Part shown: one piece after another, positions 51,419 through 63,477 of the stretch
Layout of the letters: every line of letters begins with the position of its first letter
Numbering within the stretch: the stretch's first letter is position 1
Origin: Epithemia pelagica
Lineage: Eukaryota > Bacillariophyta > Bacillariophyceae > Surirellales > Surirellaceae
Direction of reading: 5' to 3'
DNA length: 64,000 nucleotides
NCBI GenBank assembly: GCA_946965045.2
Contig: OX337241.1
Span: forward strand, 2,227,744-2,291,743
Notes under the pieces: model-generated
The model's input: the letters and a program-made list of their open reading frames with translations, nothing else
Told to the model about the DNA's origin: nothing
Database searches by the model: none
Made by a program: the position numbers and the translations under genes

Positions 51419-53079
51419 TGCAGAAAATGTTGGACCGTTCTGTTGTCGCTATTTTCCCCACGCCTCAGACATAAGATATCATCCAATGTCGGTATGGTGT
51501 TGGGTATACCAGCATCAAGCAGATGTTGTCGACACGCTAGTATGACATTTTTCTTCCATTGGTCAATGGTTTCTTGGACCTTTTCATGAACTGTTCTGAT
51601 TAGGTGCGTGTACATCACTGGTGGTAAGCCATCGGCGGTGAGGCTATCCTGTACTAAACATGAGCAGAAATTGTTGTGTGCTGCACACAATAGTCGATCA
51701 AATTCTTTGACACCACCAGGCAAATGGCATAGTTGTTCGGTTGTATAGCGCTTCGTTAGGAGATTCAGACTTGTTTGTGGTTCGGAAGGGTCATACAATC
51801 CTGCATGGATGTAAGCGGATCTTAGACTGCCTGAATGGTATAAATCGACTTCATTGTCGTAATAACCAAGTGAGAGAAGAACGTGGAGGAGGAATTTATG
51901 CGGACAGTTTGGCTTGATATTACTAAACCATATGACAGGAAGTGATTTCAAATGGAGATCACACACATATTTGTCCACAACGTTTTGTATTCTTCGACTG
52001 TCATGTCTTCTGCCCTGATTCGTAGCATCTTCAGTCGTGGAAACATATGTATGCAGCCTCCTGAAGTGTGACATGGCAATCTGTTTGTCACGGGGAAAAG
52101 TACCAAACCACTTGTGTGGTTTGTCTGATATATAATCCAAAATCAATGGTATCGCTGTCGCACGAACCTTGACAATCTTGGTCGTCGCATCAATCCATGC
52201 ACATCGATCGTACGACACATCGAGCAAAGACTCACACATTTGGATCTGTTTCTCGAGAATAGTCCTTTCTTTGTCTTTGTTCAAAGGTAGTGTCTCACGT
52301 TTGAACCATCGGAAATAAAGAGCTGGATTCTTGATAAAATATAGTTCTGGTGGACGCAAACCAAATATGGTAATGACATCAAGCGTAATAGGTGAGAACA
52401 TTGAATCTTGTGCCAACATAAGGGCAGTTTTTTTGAAGTGTCGAGATTTTGGTAGATTCCGATTAATATCTCGTTTGTGGAGTTTCACTCGATTAGCAGG
52501 AATAATTTGTCTTGTGTCAATATCAGATATAGCATTGACTGGTCCATTGATTGTGCCTTGTTTCTGCAGATGTCGTAAATGAGGTTGCTTTTCAAAACCA
52601 GGTCGTTCCTCTAGCATGGTCGTTGAAATATGAACAAACTCAATGTTGGTGTACACCTGAGGAATGTGACACAAGGTCATCATCGCTTCTGCTTGTGTCA
52701 TTGCACGACCGATGTGATGTTTCTTTTTCCTCGCTAACAATGATTTTTCAACTCTATTCACAGAACTGATCTTTGTATTGCCCGTTGTTTCAACATTCAA
52801 ACGAAAACAATCAGGATCGGTAGGACGCGGAGCATGCGCAAAAACGCGCGTACTTTCATCAACTTGTGCAACATATTTCGCAAGGTACTGTGATACGCCT
52901 CGACTGTCGAGTTTTTGTACATTGTCATTATTTGGGTTCATAATCGCAAGCTTTGCAAACACAGGTGATATCACACCGTCTTCTGGCACTGTTGGCGGAA
53001 TGTGACGTTTGGCAACTAAATCATTCCCAACATAACACCACTCTTCTTCTTGTTCAAATTCACACATAGAAGTGTGCAC
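51409..53079 (-). pseudogene. Middle part of the Helitron-type RepHel, with the Rep tyrosine motif
   Basis: Open frame of about 556 codons without an ATG start (first codon GTG). Near its beginning it contains RGVSQYLAKYVAQ (about 52868-52890), matching the YxxKY catalytic tyrosine motif of Helitron Rep domains. The remainder, with HFKKTALMLAQDSMFSP and LRPPELYFIKNP, corresponds to the Rep-helicase linker. It is separated from the upstream frame (53154-57335) by about 75 bp with stops in all frames, and it overlaps the helicase frame by 10 nt in another frame. It is therefore read as a decayed segment of one gene. Confidence 0.75.
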
Positions 53080-53153
53080 TCTTTTTTAGTGATCAGACCA
53101 ATTTGTTGCAAGATCTCACTTGCTCCTTCGCTATGCTCTGCCCTTATATTGAT

Positions 53154-56100
53154 TCACTGATCTCTTGTCGGATTGGGACTGATCGAATAGTTGTCGGTAA
53201 CTTTACATCGGTACAGATTCATTTTCTTCGTCATGTCCACGTCTTCTGCTCCAGCACTCATCATCTTTGTATTTCGGCCGACCGATATTTTGGCACGCCC
53301 AAAGGACCGACTTTGTTTCCGTAGGATTAAACAACGAGGTCCATGCTTATGCGTTAAAAATTGCTCCAGAAGTTCCAAAATATCCAACAGATGTTGTTCC
53401 GATGAAAGAATCCCGTCCGCTTTGTACTGTTCTAATTCTTCAGGTGTCACCATTCCACTAATCGAGGCTCTGCTCATACGCAGAAGTTTGCGTGTCGATT
53501 CGGGAGAGCCGTCGTCGTCAGCATGCCACAAAATGGAATGAATATGAGCAAGGTTTCCCTTCTTGTCTTGCAGTTCATTTCGTATCCAATCCCACAAGAA
53601 GGAGCCGATTGGCTTTTCAGGACTTTTCGTTATATAAGCCATCCAAAGACGTGATACAATGGACCATGATCGTACTGCAATGGAACAACTGGCTGAGATT
53701 AGTCTTTCACGAGCAAGAGAACGTTCATGTACACTTGCAAATTTAGGGTCTTTGCCAAAATGTTTCAGACACTCGTCAACAGCTTCTTCACTGTCAATCC
53801 ACGTCTTGAGTATTCTCATTCCCCAATGAGTCTTCATGCTACATGTGTGCGTGTAAAAGAACGTTGCCATTCGGTAACCCAAAGCTGCAGCGAGCTGGTT
53901 CACAACCGGGCGTCTGTCTATGGATTCTGTGCTCATGTACATATCCTCGTGTCTCGGAATCAATCGTATCTTCCCTCCATCGTACCGCTCCCCAAATCCT
54001 CGAGACAATACTAACCGTGAATCTTCGCCTCTCATACTCAAATTTAAACACATATCCAGACAATAGAAGATGTACCGATTATCAGTCGATGTCATCAAGC
54101 TTGTGTTTGTGATCCGTGTACGAACATGGTCATATAATGACGCAAACCCGAGCTTTTTCAGTGTCGAATCGTTCGTCAACATTGCACCTGGTAATGCACC
54201 AGGAACAGATCCATCTTCCAGCAACTTCCAAAACACGTTGATAAACAGAGTCGCTTCAGGATACACCAAAGGCACACTGTGCTCGTTGTTCGATGCCAAA
54301 ATTCGTTCAATAAAATGGCGTTCCCTTGAAGAAGGTTCCAAATTGTCCTTGAATTTAACTAACAAGCGATGATACTTGTTGAAGATTACATGCAATCCGA
54401 TATCGTTTGGGGGAAAATCTGATTGTATTGGCATTGCTCCCTGGTCTGTGGTAGGAAATTGGTCAGCAGATGCATCGTCGTCCTCAATATTATCTTGTGC
54501 GTCTATACGAAGCGTGATTTCCGGGACTCCTTGTGTTACAAACTGGTCAGTATCAGATACAGGCCGGCAAAACAGTTCTGCTTCGTCAATGCCCACCATT
54601 GTCGCAATAACATGACCATTGTCATTGCTGTCAGTTGTACTTTCTGAGCTTGTGTCCGTGTCAGATGACAAAAGGTCCAACTCATGAGCTCGTGCAAATT
54701 CGTCACTTAGAATCGTTCCATCGTCGGAGAAGTCCATTTCGTCTTCTAACATGATATCAATGTTTTCAAGTTCAACTTGAGGTGACATTACATTGTCATC
54801 CGACGTATCAGATAACGGAAGTGGTATCGAAGCGTCCGCGCATTGGTGCTCATCAAAATGTGTTTTGCAAATGCCGACAGTACAACAATGTAGTTCCCGA
54901 CAACAAAAATATTGCGCACGTTGACAGCCATCGATGGAACAAAGGCGAGGTGTTCTGTTCAGAGAAGTACTTGCTTGATGTCTAAGTGCTTTTATAAAAA
55001 AAGAACCATGATGACGACATTCATAATTGGTCTGTGTTCCTGTTTGTTCTAAATACGAACGTCGCAACATGCTCAGTTTGTTTGGATCGCTCGAACAAAA
55101 AATGGCAATATTCCATTGCTCCGGAGCCAAATATGGAATAGAATCTTGTTTCGAGTGCACAAAACTATGACCTTGTTTCCATTGTTTCCACCATGATGGG
55201 CACAACGCACCACCATGCCGTGAGTAGACAACAGAATTTCGGTTGAATGATTCATCTGTGTCAATAATGCATCTAGCCTCCCAGCCATCTGGAGCGATCA
55301 ACTCCTGAAAGCCAACATTATATTCCGGGTCTACGTCGATACTCTTGAAAATAATAACATGTGTTGTGTGGCTATCTTCAGATATCCACGATGTTGCATG
55401 CAATTCGATTGGCAACACCATAATTTCTTTCAAATCATGGAACACGTCCACTAGTTGTGACTCCTGATATGCATCACTCGGTTCAAAGCCCAAAATTGTA
55501 GTGATTTTGGACACAACACCTTCTTGCTTTCTTGTTTTTCGGAATGGATTTGTTCTTACCGACATGCGGGCTCCACAATGTGTAAGGTATTTTTGCCATA
55601 AATGATATAGGACCCAACCATACCAGTCTTTTGTTGATACAACTGCATCGGATACAATGGTCCATAATGAAGGCACATGCAGCAACATTATTGAAAGGAC
55701 CCATAATAAACGGTTTTTGTCTGGTTGTGTTTCTGGGATCACAACGAACTTACGACCAAACACACAACCGGTAGGGTGAGTGCCGACTAGAAGTCGTGGC
55801 CATGGTGCATCAAAGAATCGTTCTTCATAAACACTATCGTTGTCATTGTCAACCTGGGTCGATGAATTATTCTCAGAACTTGCTTCGTCGCGGCAAACCA
55901 AGAGCACGGTCTGCCGAGATCGTCTGAAATCTGCATACATAGCGATGCTGTCTTCAAGGGTAATACACGTCAATCCAACCAAACATTGCTCTGCATTTCT
56001 TCCTATCGGTTCATTTGCTCGATGCTCTATCATTGTTCTGTAGTCCTTGTATTGGTAGTCCGTCATACGGCCTTCTTGCACCATGGTGGCCAAACTTGAG

Positions 56101-57335
56101 AATGTATCAGGACGTTCCTTCAACGTTATCACGTCTTGTTCAATAGCAATAAAGTCAACCTCCCGGGCATATCCTTGATTCGTCAATGTACAGGAATCCA
56201 ATCCACTATATACTCCTGTCAGCTTGTTCATATGAAATGAATTTGTGTATTTGTGCGCATGTGCTTTTCGAAGTGTTCTTGGACGTATAACGGCAGGTGC
56301 AAACTGACCTGATGTGTCACTAGGAATAGGTGGTAACGGGTGCCTTGGAACATGGACATACATACCACGCGATTTGCGTGAATGATAGCTGCATGTGGCA
56401 ATCTCTGGTCCTCTTTTTCCGTCAAATAATAATGATGGACGCACTGGCCATTTCTTGTTACAGAGATTGTGATCAACACTCGTTAAAAAGTCATCCCTGA
56501 TGAATTCCAGACATTTCCATTGTGATCTTGGCGTCATGAACTTCTTCATGCACACATTGTCACAAAACCGCTGGAACATTCCGTCCAAAGGTACTGTTTC
56601 TTTCACCTCCGTCAAAAACGCGGCACACCCCCAAGGGCATTTTATTTCCGGGACGCAACAGTGTTCGTCCATCAATTTTTTCAAACCTTGTCGATCAAGA
56701 TTGGCTAATGCTCTTTTCGCTTCTGTTGCAATTAGTGTTATATCGGTGAAGAACGGACGTGGAAAATGAAGTGTAAGGTGGTTGCATTCTTCAAATGAAT
56801 GGACGTAATCAAACCACCATTGCCTCCATCGATATGGAAAAAATTGCCAGACATATTCTGCGTGTATGGCACGCAACTGTTCATTGTGGAATAAAGAAGA
56901 CATAAAGCCAGGCCAACAATATACTGGATTCGATCGATTCTCTTTCGAGCCACAAAGTAAATGTTTGCATTGCCAACATAGAGATATGGCTGCCAAATGT
57001 TGCACCTCCGCTTTCCTTATATGACAGAATTTGATTCTGAATGATTTTACGTCTGTGATCAAGACATTCTGTAATGACAGAATCCAATACATGCAAATGG
57101 TGGTAGATGCTCCAGATAATATTGGATCTTCGTGTTCATCTTGAATAGTTCCGCGATGACAATTGCGACAGTATGGAGATTCCAGCAACGATTCGTTGTC
57201 TTCTTCTTCTGCTTGTTGAGATTCTTCCTCATGATCCTCCTCCCCCAAAGATATATCCATTTCCACGAAACTGCTTTCATAGGATGAACCACTCCCCACT
57301 GACATTCCATCAATATCATCAATCGTCTCCTCCAT
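53154..57335 (-). pseudogene. N-terminal part of a Helitron-type RepHel, with HUH nuclease motifs
   Basis: 1,393 codons from the ATG at 57335, the longest intact piece of the gene. The N-terminus is acidic, then Cys-rich (CRNCHRG; several paired Cys up to about residue 330). A further Cys/His cluster reads CSIDGCQRAQYFCCRELHCC (about 54880-54960), possibly a B-box-like zinc site. Near the C-terminus are the Rep motifs: YRMATFFYTHTCSMKTH (about 53826-53870, motif 1) and NLAHIHSILWH (about 53535-53550, the HUH motif that binds the catalytic metal). The tyrosine motif lies in the next frame. The length of the N-terminal extension is greater than in the RepHel proteins I can recall. No element termini were identified. 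Confidence 0.75.
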
Positions 57336-57749
57336 CGTACTTTTCAGAATTCCTCTTCGAATTGGTCACCACTGAAACGCAAGTGACACACATGCACCAG
57401 ATGAACGATAGACGACATGCGCGATGCTTTTGCTACTAGCACAATATGGACGCACAATTTTTCAACTGCGACGTATAATATGTCACAACATAATAAAATG
57501 CCAATCATGTGGTACCCATTCTCGTATGTGAAAATGTCGTAAAGACAGCAAAACATTCATAGACATTTTATTTTGATATGCATAGGACACGGAGTCCGGC
57601 ATACGAAGGTCCAATTTTGGAAATCCAACGTATAGGGCACATATATTACACGATATGCATGTGCTTTATGGGCACATACAAACCATATGGCTGTATAAGT
57701 CATAGGGGTTTGGGCTTATATAGCACATGGCCAAATTTCCGATGACAAT
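57336..57749. other. Upstream region of the Helitron-type gene
   Basis: About 410 bp, AT-rich, with runs of ATATGCAT-like sequence near 57577-57665. It probably holds the promoter of the RepHel gene. No gene is supported. A stretch near 57590-57740 repeats CATA-GGCACATA-like words (57626, 57664, 57725) in diverged form. Confidence 0.4.
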
Positions 57750-58565
57750 CTAATGGATACCTGTTGTCATGCGCGAACTGTATCCCAGACGGTCTACAGC
57801 TTCCTTTGGATACGGCTGGCCGAAAAACCAACGGGCAGATTCATCATTCTGAGTTGCCCAATGGCAAGTAACTTTTTCAAACGATTCCGCAATGATATGA
57901 ACCACATCGCTTGGAATCAAGAAATGACCGAGTTTCTCCTTTTCTCCAGTGATAACGGTCATGTCAAAATCATTCGGCACCTTGTACTGGGGGATCTTTG
58001 CCTTGCTCTTCACCTCCCATTCTTTCTGTCGAGCAGCGGGTGAGTTAAGCGAGGGTCGAGTCTACCAATACTGACGATTCAAGAACCCTGCAATTGCTTC
58101 GGCGCATTCACGACGGCTTGCGCACTTTGAAGATTCAACAATCCACACAACAGCTTGTCTTGCAAATTTGTCTCCGGTCTTGGTCGTTGGGTTGAACAGA
58201 ATGTTTTTGTCGAAAAGACTAACGCAACGTGAGGCGACGTAGATCAAATTCCACTTCTGAGCAAACTCGGTAGAATGCTTTATTGCATTTCGTAAACCGT
58301 TAAAGAATGCATCCTCTTTACCGCTTTTGGCAATCACATATGTTTCGAATCCACCTTGATGCAATTTAGCAAAGACTTTGTCACAGCCATCATTGAGAGA
58401 CATGGATGTAGACCTGAAATCGGAAAGCTTCTTCCGTTTGGACGGCGAGGACGGTGCCACGTAAACATATTCAGTTTCCTCATCAGCATCATTGTCCCGC
58501 TCACGACGAAGATTACTATCATTCGGTTCAGGTCCGGGGTCAGACGTTGCGTGCAAATTCGGCAA
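57750..58565 (-). pseudogene. Unknown protein fragments, two frames
   Basis: Frame 58565-58062 (167 codons, no ATG at its start) reads as protein: FAKLHQGGFETYVIAKSGKE, WNLIYVASRCVSLFDKNIL and VVWIVESSKCASRRECAEA. Frame 58013-57750 (first codon GTG) continues with NDFDMTVITGEKEKLGHFLI and an acidic/Trp segment. The 48-bp gap holds an AG acceptor-like site (CTCGACAG), but no donor gives a matching phase, so a frameshift is as likely as an intron. An upstream exon with the true ATG may exist near 58600. Family not recognised. Same strand as the Helitron-type gene, possibly a passenger. Confidence 0.45.
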
Positions 58566-58728
58566 GATTTATAATATGGCAATATGATTCGCATAATGTG
58601 TTTGCATTTCATTTTCCAACGCATCATGGTTCCGCTTTTTTCACTCGTACTCAACGCTTTTTTTTTCACTCTTGTTGAACGCTTGTCTAACTTGTTTCAG
58701 AAGCTATTCATAAGACTCAACATTTGTC

Positions 58729-61232
58729 TCAGTCTTTTCTCCAACCCAACTCTTTGGGAATTCTGAAGTTCGAAAGACCCTGTGATATACGTATCGCACA
58801 ATGGTCGTACAACGCCTCTCCTGTGACGGCTCCATAATTCCATGTCCACTTCGAAATCAACTGTTGTGCAGCTTCTGACGACTGCCCATCTTCTGAAACG
58901 ACAACAACTCCTTCTTTCGTTGAATAAAAGAGTTTTTGATCTTTCCAAATAAGATCAGAAAAGCGTCCATCACTGTTTGATTCAGTTCGGGTAATCTTAC
59001 AGATTACATTTTCGGCCACACGTTTGCAACATGATTCATTACTTTCCATACTGATCGATGCAACCAAACAATCCAAAAAGGACTGGAATGCTGCCTCACC
59101 ACCACCCAGGTCATACTTCTTTCTCATATATTGTATACCTCTTGAGCTCTGACCTCCTTCGTACTCCAACGCGTACCATGAAGGAACAAGGGATAAGAAT
59201 GCCATTATGTTGATACAGTGGTTACTGATCAATGCTCCACAATTCATCAACAACTTCCTCACACCATGTAGCAGTTGTTTGTAATATTTCAGAGGTTGTA
59301 GTTTTGCTCCAGGTCGTTTGCTCATTTGGTAACTGCCAATTCCATGGTATACAAGAGCAATCATCTCGTTGCAGTAATCGTCGTAGCTCGGAACAATTAT
59401 TCCTCGGTAGTTCGGGAAACGGAGCCCAGGAATACTTAGATATCCAGCACGGGAATATTTTGCTTCGTTCCTCGCCTGATGATGCCTTGCAATGGCTTTT
59501 GAAAGACTTAAGTACAACTCGTACCCAAAATTCAGGCCACGATGCTCCAACTTGTCACCAGATAAGAGGTCGATGAGAACCGTGCATAAGAAATAGGATG
59601 TGTATGGGGCACCAGCAAAAGCTCGAACAATTGACATCATCTCCACGTAGTCGAGAATAAATTTCTTTTGCAGCAAGAGAGAGAAATGAACAATTCCTGA
59701 AACAAAAATCGAAGCGTCCATGTGGCAACGCACATTCTTGTACCAATAGCCCTTGTAGTTTCCAAGTTTGTTCACGGTAGCCAATGACTTCATTAGTGCT
59801 TCCACTGACGTTCTTGTTCTTGGCATTTTCCTGTAGTGATCCATGACAAACCGTATAGCTTTGCCGTAGTCTCCGTCCAATTTTTTCAAAGCATCTCCGA
59901 CAGACTTTCTGGTGCAACAGATTAATGATAATCGTTTTGTTGATTCATAGACCGTTGAAAAAATTGCAACCTCGCCAAGAACTTTGTCATTCTTTTTGTC
60001 AACGTGGAACTCACAGGTCCCATGGGTACATTGCTCACTGGATATATCCGTGCATGCCAAACAAAGGAACTCAACTTTGTTGTCAATCGCTATCTTTTCG
60101 CAGAACTTCTTCTTTCGTTCACTGGGCATGTCTTCCCACAGAAAGGCGGCATGCTTGGAAAGAATGCCACTTATGGTAGTGAACAATTCACGTATTTTTC
60201 CTGTTTTAGTACCCTCAAGGAGACTCGGCACAGCAATCAAGCAGGTGTCATCATCTGATTGAGTCCGTTCGTAACATTGTCCACCACAATACCCATAATC
60301 CAAAAAAATACGTTGCCGTTTCCCAGTAGTAGTTCGCCGCTATTTTTTTTTCAGTCAGGATTTCATTGACAAAATCCCAAACATTCAGGTCAAAATTGTC
60401 TACAAAAGAACATTGAACAGAAGTATCAGCTCCCAACAAATTCCATGACTGAAGACTGTCTGACAATGACACGAACAACTTTTTCACCGGCACCGAGGTT
60501 GATGGCATTTCTCCTCGTGCATCATAGTGTCCATGAGGAACATCAAGAGTCTTCGCAACGGTCAACATCGTTCCACTCATCACTTGATAGACCATTATAA
60601 TTTCTTTCATATGGCAAAGCCGGGTACTTCCGAAAGGACCCTCATCCACCATTGAATCACGCACACTCATTGGTATGTCGTTCCAACTCGATGATGGAAT
60701 CTCAATAACAAATGGCATGTCCATGTTATGTTTCATTCCTGGCTTGTGTCGTTTTGGTAGTTGAGCTTTCAACACAGTACCCACAGACGCCGCGTCCTTG
60801 CTTTCTTCTTCATCACTGCAGCCTATACTGCTGCCAACACTTGCACGCCTTTTTTTCGATTTGGAATCACCGGAAGATGAACTGTCATCAGCTGGAACAA
60901 TAGCACTTGCATCCGTTGCTATTTGGCTGCTGGTGCTGTTCTGTAAAGGAGAACAATTGGGACCTGTTTGTTCCCAAGAGTGTTTCAATCACGCTTGTTG
61001 GTCGACTGTTGCTGCTTAACCCAAACAAATCGGTCCCTCCATTCGTCAAAAGGACTCCCAGTGCATAGCGCACCTTAGGATCCACATTGATCAATGTACC
61101 CAACAGACTCTCTGCTCCATTTCCATTGTTCGTCAGGAGTAATCCAACTGCATAAGGCAACTTGGGACTCTCATTCCTCAGTTCACAGCAGAGACTTCTA
61201 ACTGCGGCATTATTCCCCTCAGGATTCTCCAT
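58729..61232 (-). pseudogene. Unknown gene in three offset frames
   Basis: Opens at the ATG at 61232 (MENPEGNNAAVRSL) with two related units containing YAVGLLLTNNGNG and YALGVLLTNGGTD. The frame then shifts near 60960 into one rich in Ser/Asp (60988-60251), which ends at an A7 run (T7 in the coding sense) at 60301-60308. Reading continues in a third frame to 58729. The last 520 codons include CLACTDISSEQCTHGTCEFH (a Cys/His cluster), IVHFSLLLQKKFILDY and LVASISMESNESCCKRVAE. Neither of the two later frames starts with ATG, which supports a single gene of about 830 codons with two single-base shifts. Family not recognised. It ends at the left edge of element 2. Confidence 0.5.
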
Positions 61233-61551
61233 TGTTTCAGTTCCCTTGAAAACGAAAACAAAACTCTCCTGGTTGTCAGCACTGAGTCCTCATCATGAAT
61301 CACGACAGTCATAATCATACCTGTACCAAAACAAAGAGGAGTCGCTCAAAAACTCCCTCGCGTGTACCCCTCTATTTTTTATAGAACGCTTATACAGTAT
61401 AACGACTCTCTAACTGCTTTTAGTCGCCGACGTTCACAACTCTCGCTCCCACGACCGACTTTGCTCTTGCTCATAAACAATACATATGACCACATACCAT
61501 AAGCTTTATCATAACACACCTAAATAATCGACACTAATTTGGTCTTTATAA
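61233..61551. other. Spacer before element 2
   Basis: About 320 bp between the ATG of the broken minus-strand gene and the element 2 terminus. It probably carries that gene's promoter. AT-rich; a TTTTTTATAGAACG stretch near 61374 could be a TATA-like site on either strand. No gene. Confidence 0.35.
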
Positions 61552-61902
61552 CAATACCAGCTAACGGTGTTAACGGTTTCCCGTGTACACGTGCCTCCAG
61601 GGCCAAGTTTCGCGCCTGCCCTCACCAAAATGCCGACTGGCGACCTTAAACATAAAATATAGGATCCGAATCCGACTTTCATTTTGTTAAGAAATAAATG
61701 TCCTTTCTGTCGCAACACCATCCACATTCACCTCATCAATTCTTGCCAAAAGCTCACTCGGAAGCCAACATCCAATGGAGAACTAATGACAAACGACCCA
61801 AATGCAGACGATCAAGATGGTTGTTTGACACAACAATCAAGCACAACTCCTTTGATTCAGATTGACAACTACAAAAGACGTTCTTTGTATCCTGAATCCA
61901 CC

Positions 61903-63426
61903 ATGTTTCGGAGTGTACCGGACATCAATAAGCCGCCTTTCTACGTAAAGAGACTCGACGATCACCTCCGCATCGGGTCGTTTGTCCACATCCATCTTCC
62001 CGGACAGAAAGACGATACGACGATCGCACGCATCCACTCTGGAATCAATGCCACCGGCCTCAGGTTTGTGTTGTTCCCTCCTTTGTTTCCCCGCTACAAT
62101 CTAAATGACCAGTCTCACCCCAAACTGCCCAAGCACAATTACACCAGGGTGATGCTGGGCCTTGGTTCACGAAACACGGAACTGTACGAATCGTCCACTA
62201 CATTTGACGTCGTAGAAGATGCCTCCTCCGTTATTTCCCACCCGGCTTTTGTATTTTCCCTACATGAATTCAAGTCTCCCAAGAACATTTGGACTGAAGG
62301 CCTTGACAATTTCTTCTTTGTTCGTTTCCGGATGCCCATCATTGACAGTGATCCTCCGGTTGGTTGTCTACATCCATTAGAGGAGAAGACAAAGCTTTGC
62401 TTTCCGAACGAGCACGCTTGTCGTTTCATTGTGGATAAGGCAGTTCCTCCCCCAAGATGCTTTCACCAGTCATCTTTTGTTGGCCTATTCCTTCTTCGCA
62501 AGGCTCTCGTGAAATTGTTGAACAAATCTTCGGGTCAGGCCGAGGAACACGAAGTGACTGGCGATACCATTGGCCTTGTACCTACAGAAACCTGGACCTA
62601 TATTGTCCAGCTTTGTCGAATCCAAGGCATAGACATCCATACAACCAAGGGTTCTGCGTCCTATCTCGATATCGACCCCAAGTTCACCAGGAAGAAAGTC
62701 AAGATTAGCTACCCTACCACCATTATTCGGTTTCGGAGTTCTGACGACCTCCAGTTCTTACGAGGCTTGCTTGGATTCGGCAGTACTTATGGATGTACCG
62801 ATCGCAAACCCACTCTTGCCGACGGTCCCAATGGAACTTCCTTCAAGCCCGAGCACCGTGTGACACTTGTGAAGGGATCTACATCCGAGGAAAAAGAAAA
62901 TTTCAAGGTCAGATCTCGTGACCAGCAAGTTGACCTTTGTTGGTCCGACTTTCATTGTCGCGTTGTAGTGGGATACGAGCAGTATCAGTACTCCCTTGAC
63001 CACAAGGGAAAGCTCAAGAATGACCCTCCCACTGAGGACCTCAAGAACATTCTCCAAGGAACACCAACATCATCTGACGATAAGACTGACACGACCGATG
63101 TCTACCAACATGAACCTTCCGACACCACCGAGAGTGATTCCGAGCCCTCTAAAGCACCAAGCCCTGCTTCACCTAACAAAATTGCCAAGTCGACTGCCCA
63201 AGACTCCCCCAGTAGCCGTATCAAGATCGGCCACCAGTTCACTGACTGGGACGAGCAAAACGTGTATGAGGTCATAGCAGTCAACCGTAACGAGAATGGC
63301 CCGTTTGTTGTGTCTCGTATTATCGGCGGAGTGTTCTACGACCACGACCTCCCCATGGATCAACAAGAGATTCATAAATGGGAAGATGCTGACGAGGTTC
63401 TTCTCCTAATTCGTCAGTTCAACTAG
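61903..63426 (+). CDS. Element 2 partner protein, unknown family
   Basis: 507 aa from the ATG at 61903, chosen because it aligns with the start of the 510-aa homologue in element 1 (LRIGSFVHI versus LRMGSFVVI at residue 23-25 in each). An earlier in-frame ATG at 61786 would add 39 residues. Shared blocks: PKLPKHNYTRV, FVFSLHEFKSPKNIWTEGLD, PPPRCFHQSSFVGLFLLRKA, KVKISYPTTIIRF, GFGSTYGCTDRKPTLADG, VVVGYEQYQYSLDHKGKL and a C-terminal KIGHQFTDWDEQNVYEV. The linker before the C-terminal domain is Ser/Pro-rich. The frame is intact although the neighbouring transposase copy carries two stops. No function known. Confidence 0.85.
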   Translation: MFRSVPDINKPPFYVKRLDDHLRIGSFVHIHLPGQKDDTTIARIHSGINATGLRFVLFPPLFPRYNLNDQSHPKLPKHNYTRVMLGLGSRNTELYESSTTFDVVEDASSVISHPAFVFSLHEFKSPKNIWTEGLDNFFFVRFRMPIIDSDPPVGCLHPLEEKTKLCFPNEHACRFIVDKAVPPPRCFHQSSFVGLFLLRKALVKLLNKSSGQAEEHEVTGDTIGLVPTETWTYIVQLCRIQGIDIHTTKGSASYLDIDPKFTRKKVKISYPTTIIRFRSSDDLQFLRGLLGFGSTYGCTDRKPTLADGPNGTSFKPEHRVTLVKGSTSEEKENFKVRSRDQQVDLCWSDFHCRVVVGYEQYQYSLDHKGKLKNDPPTEDLKNILQGTPTSSDDKTDTTDVYQHEPSDTTESDSEPSKAPSPASPNKIAKSTAQDSPSSRIKIGHQFTDWDEQNVYEVIAVNRNENGPFVVSRIIGGVFYDHDLPMDQQEIHKWEDADEVLLLIRQFN

Positions 63427-63477
63427 TTTGCAATAAGATATATAAGAATTTAGTGTTGATCCATCAAGTGCTTCTCA

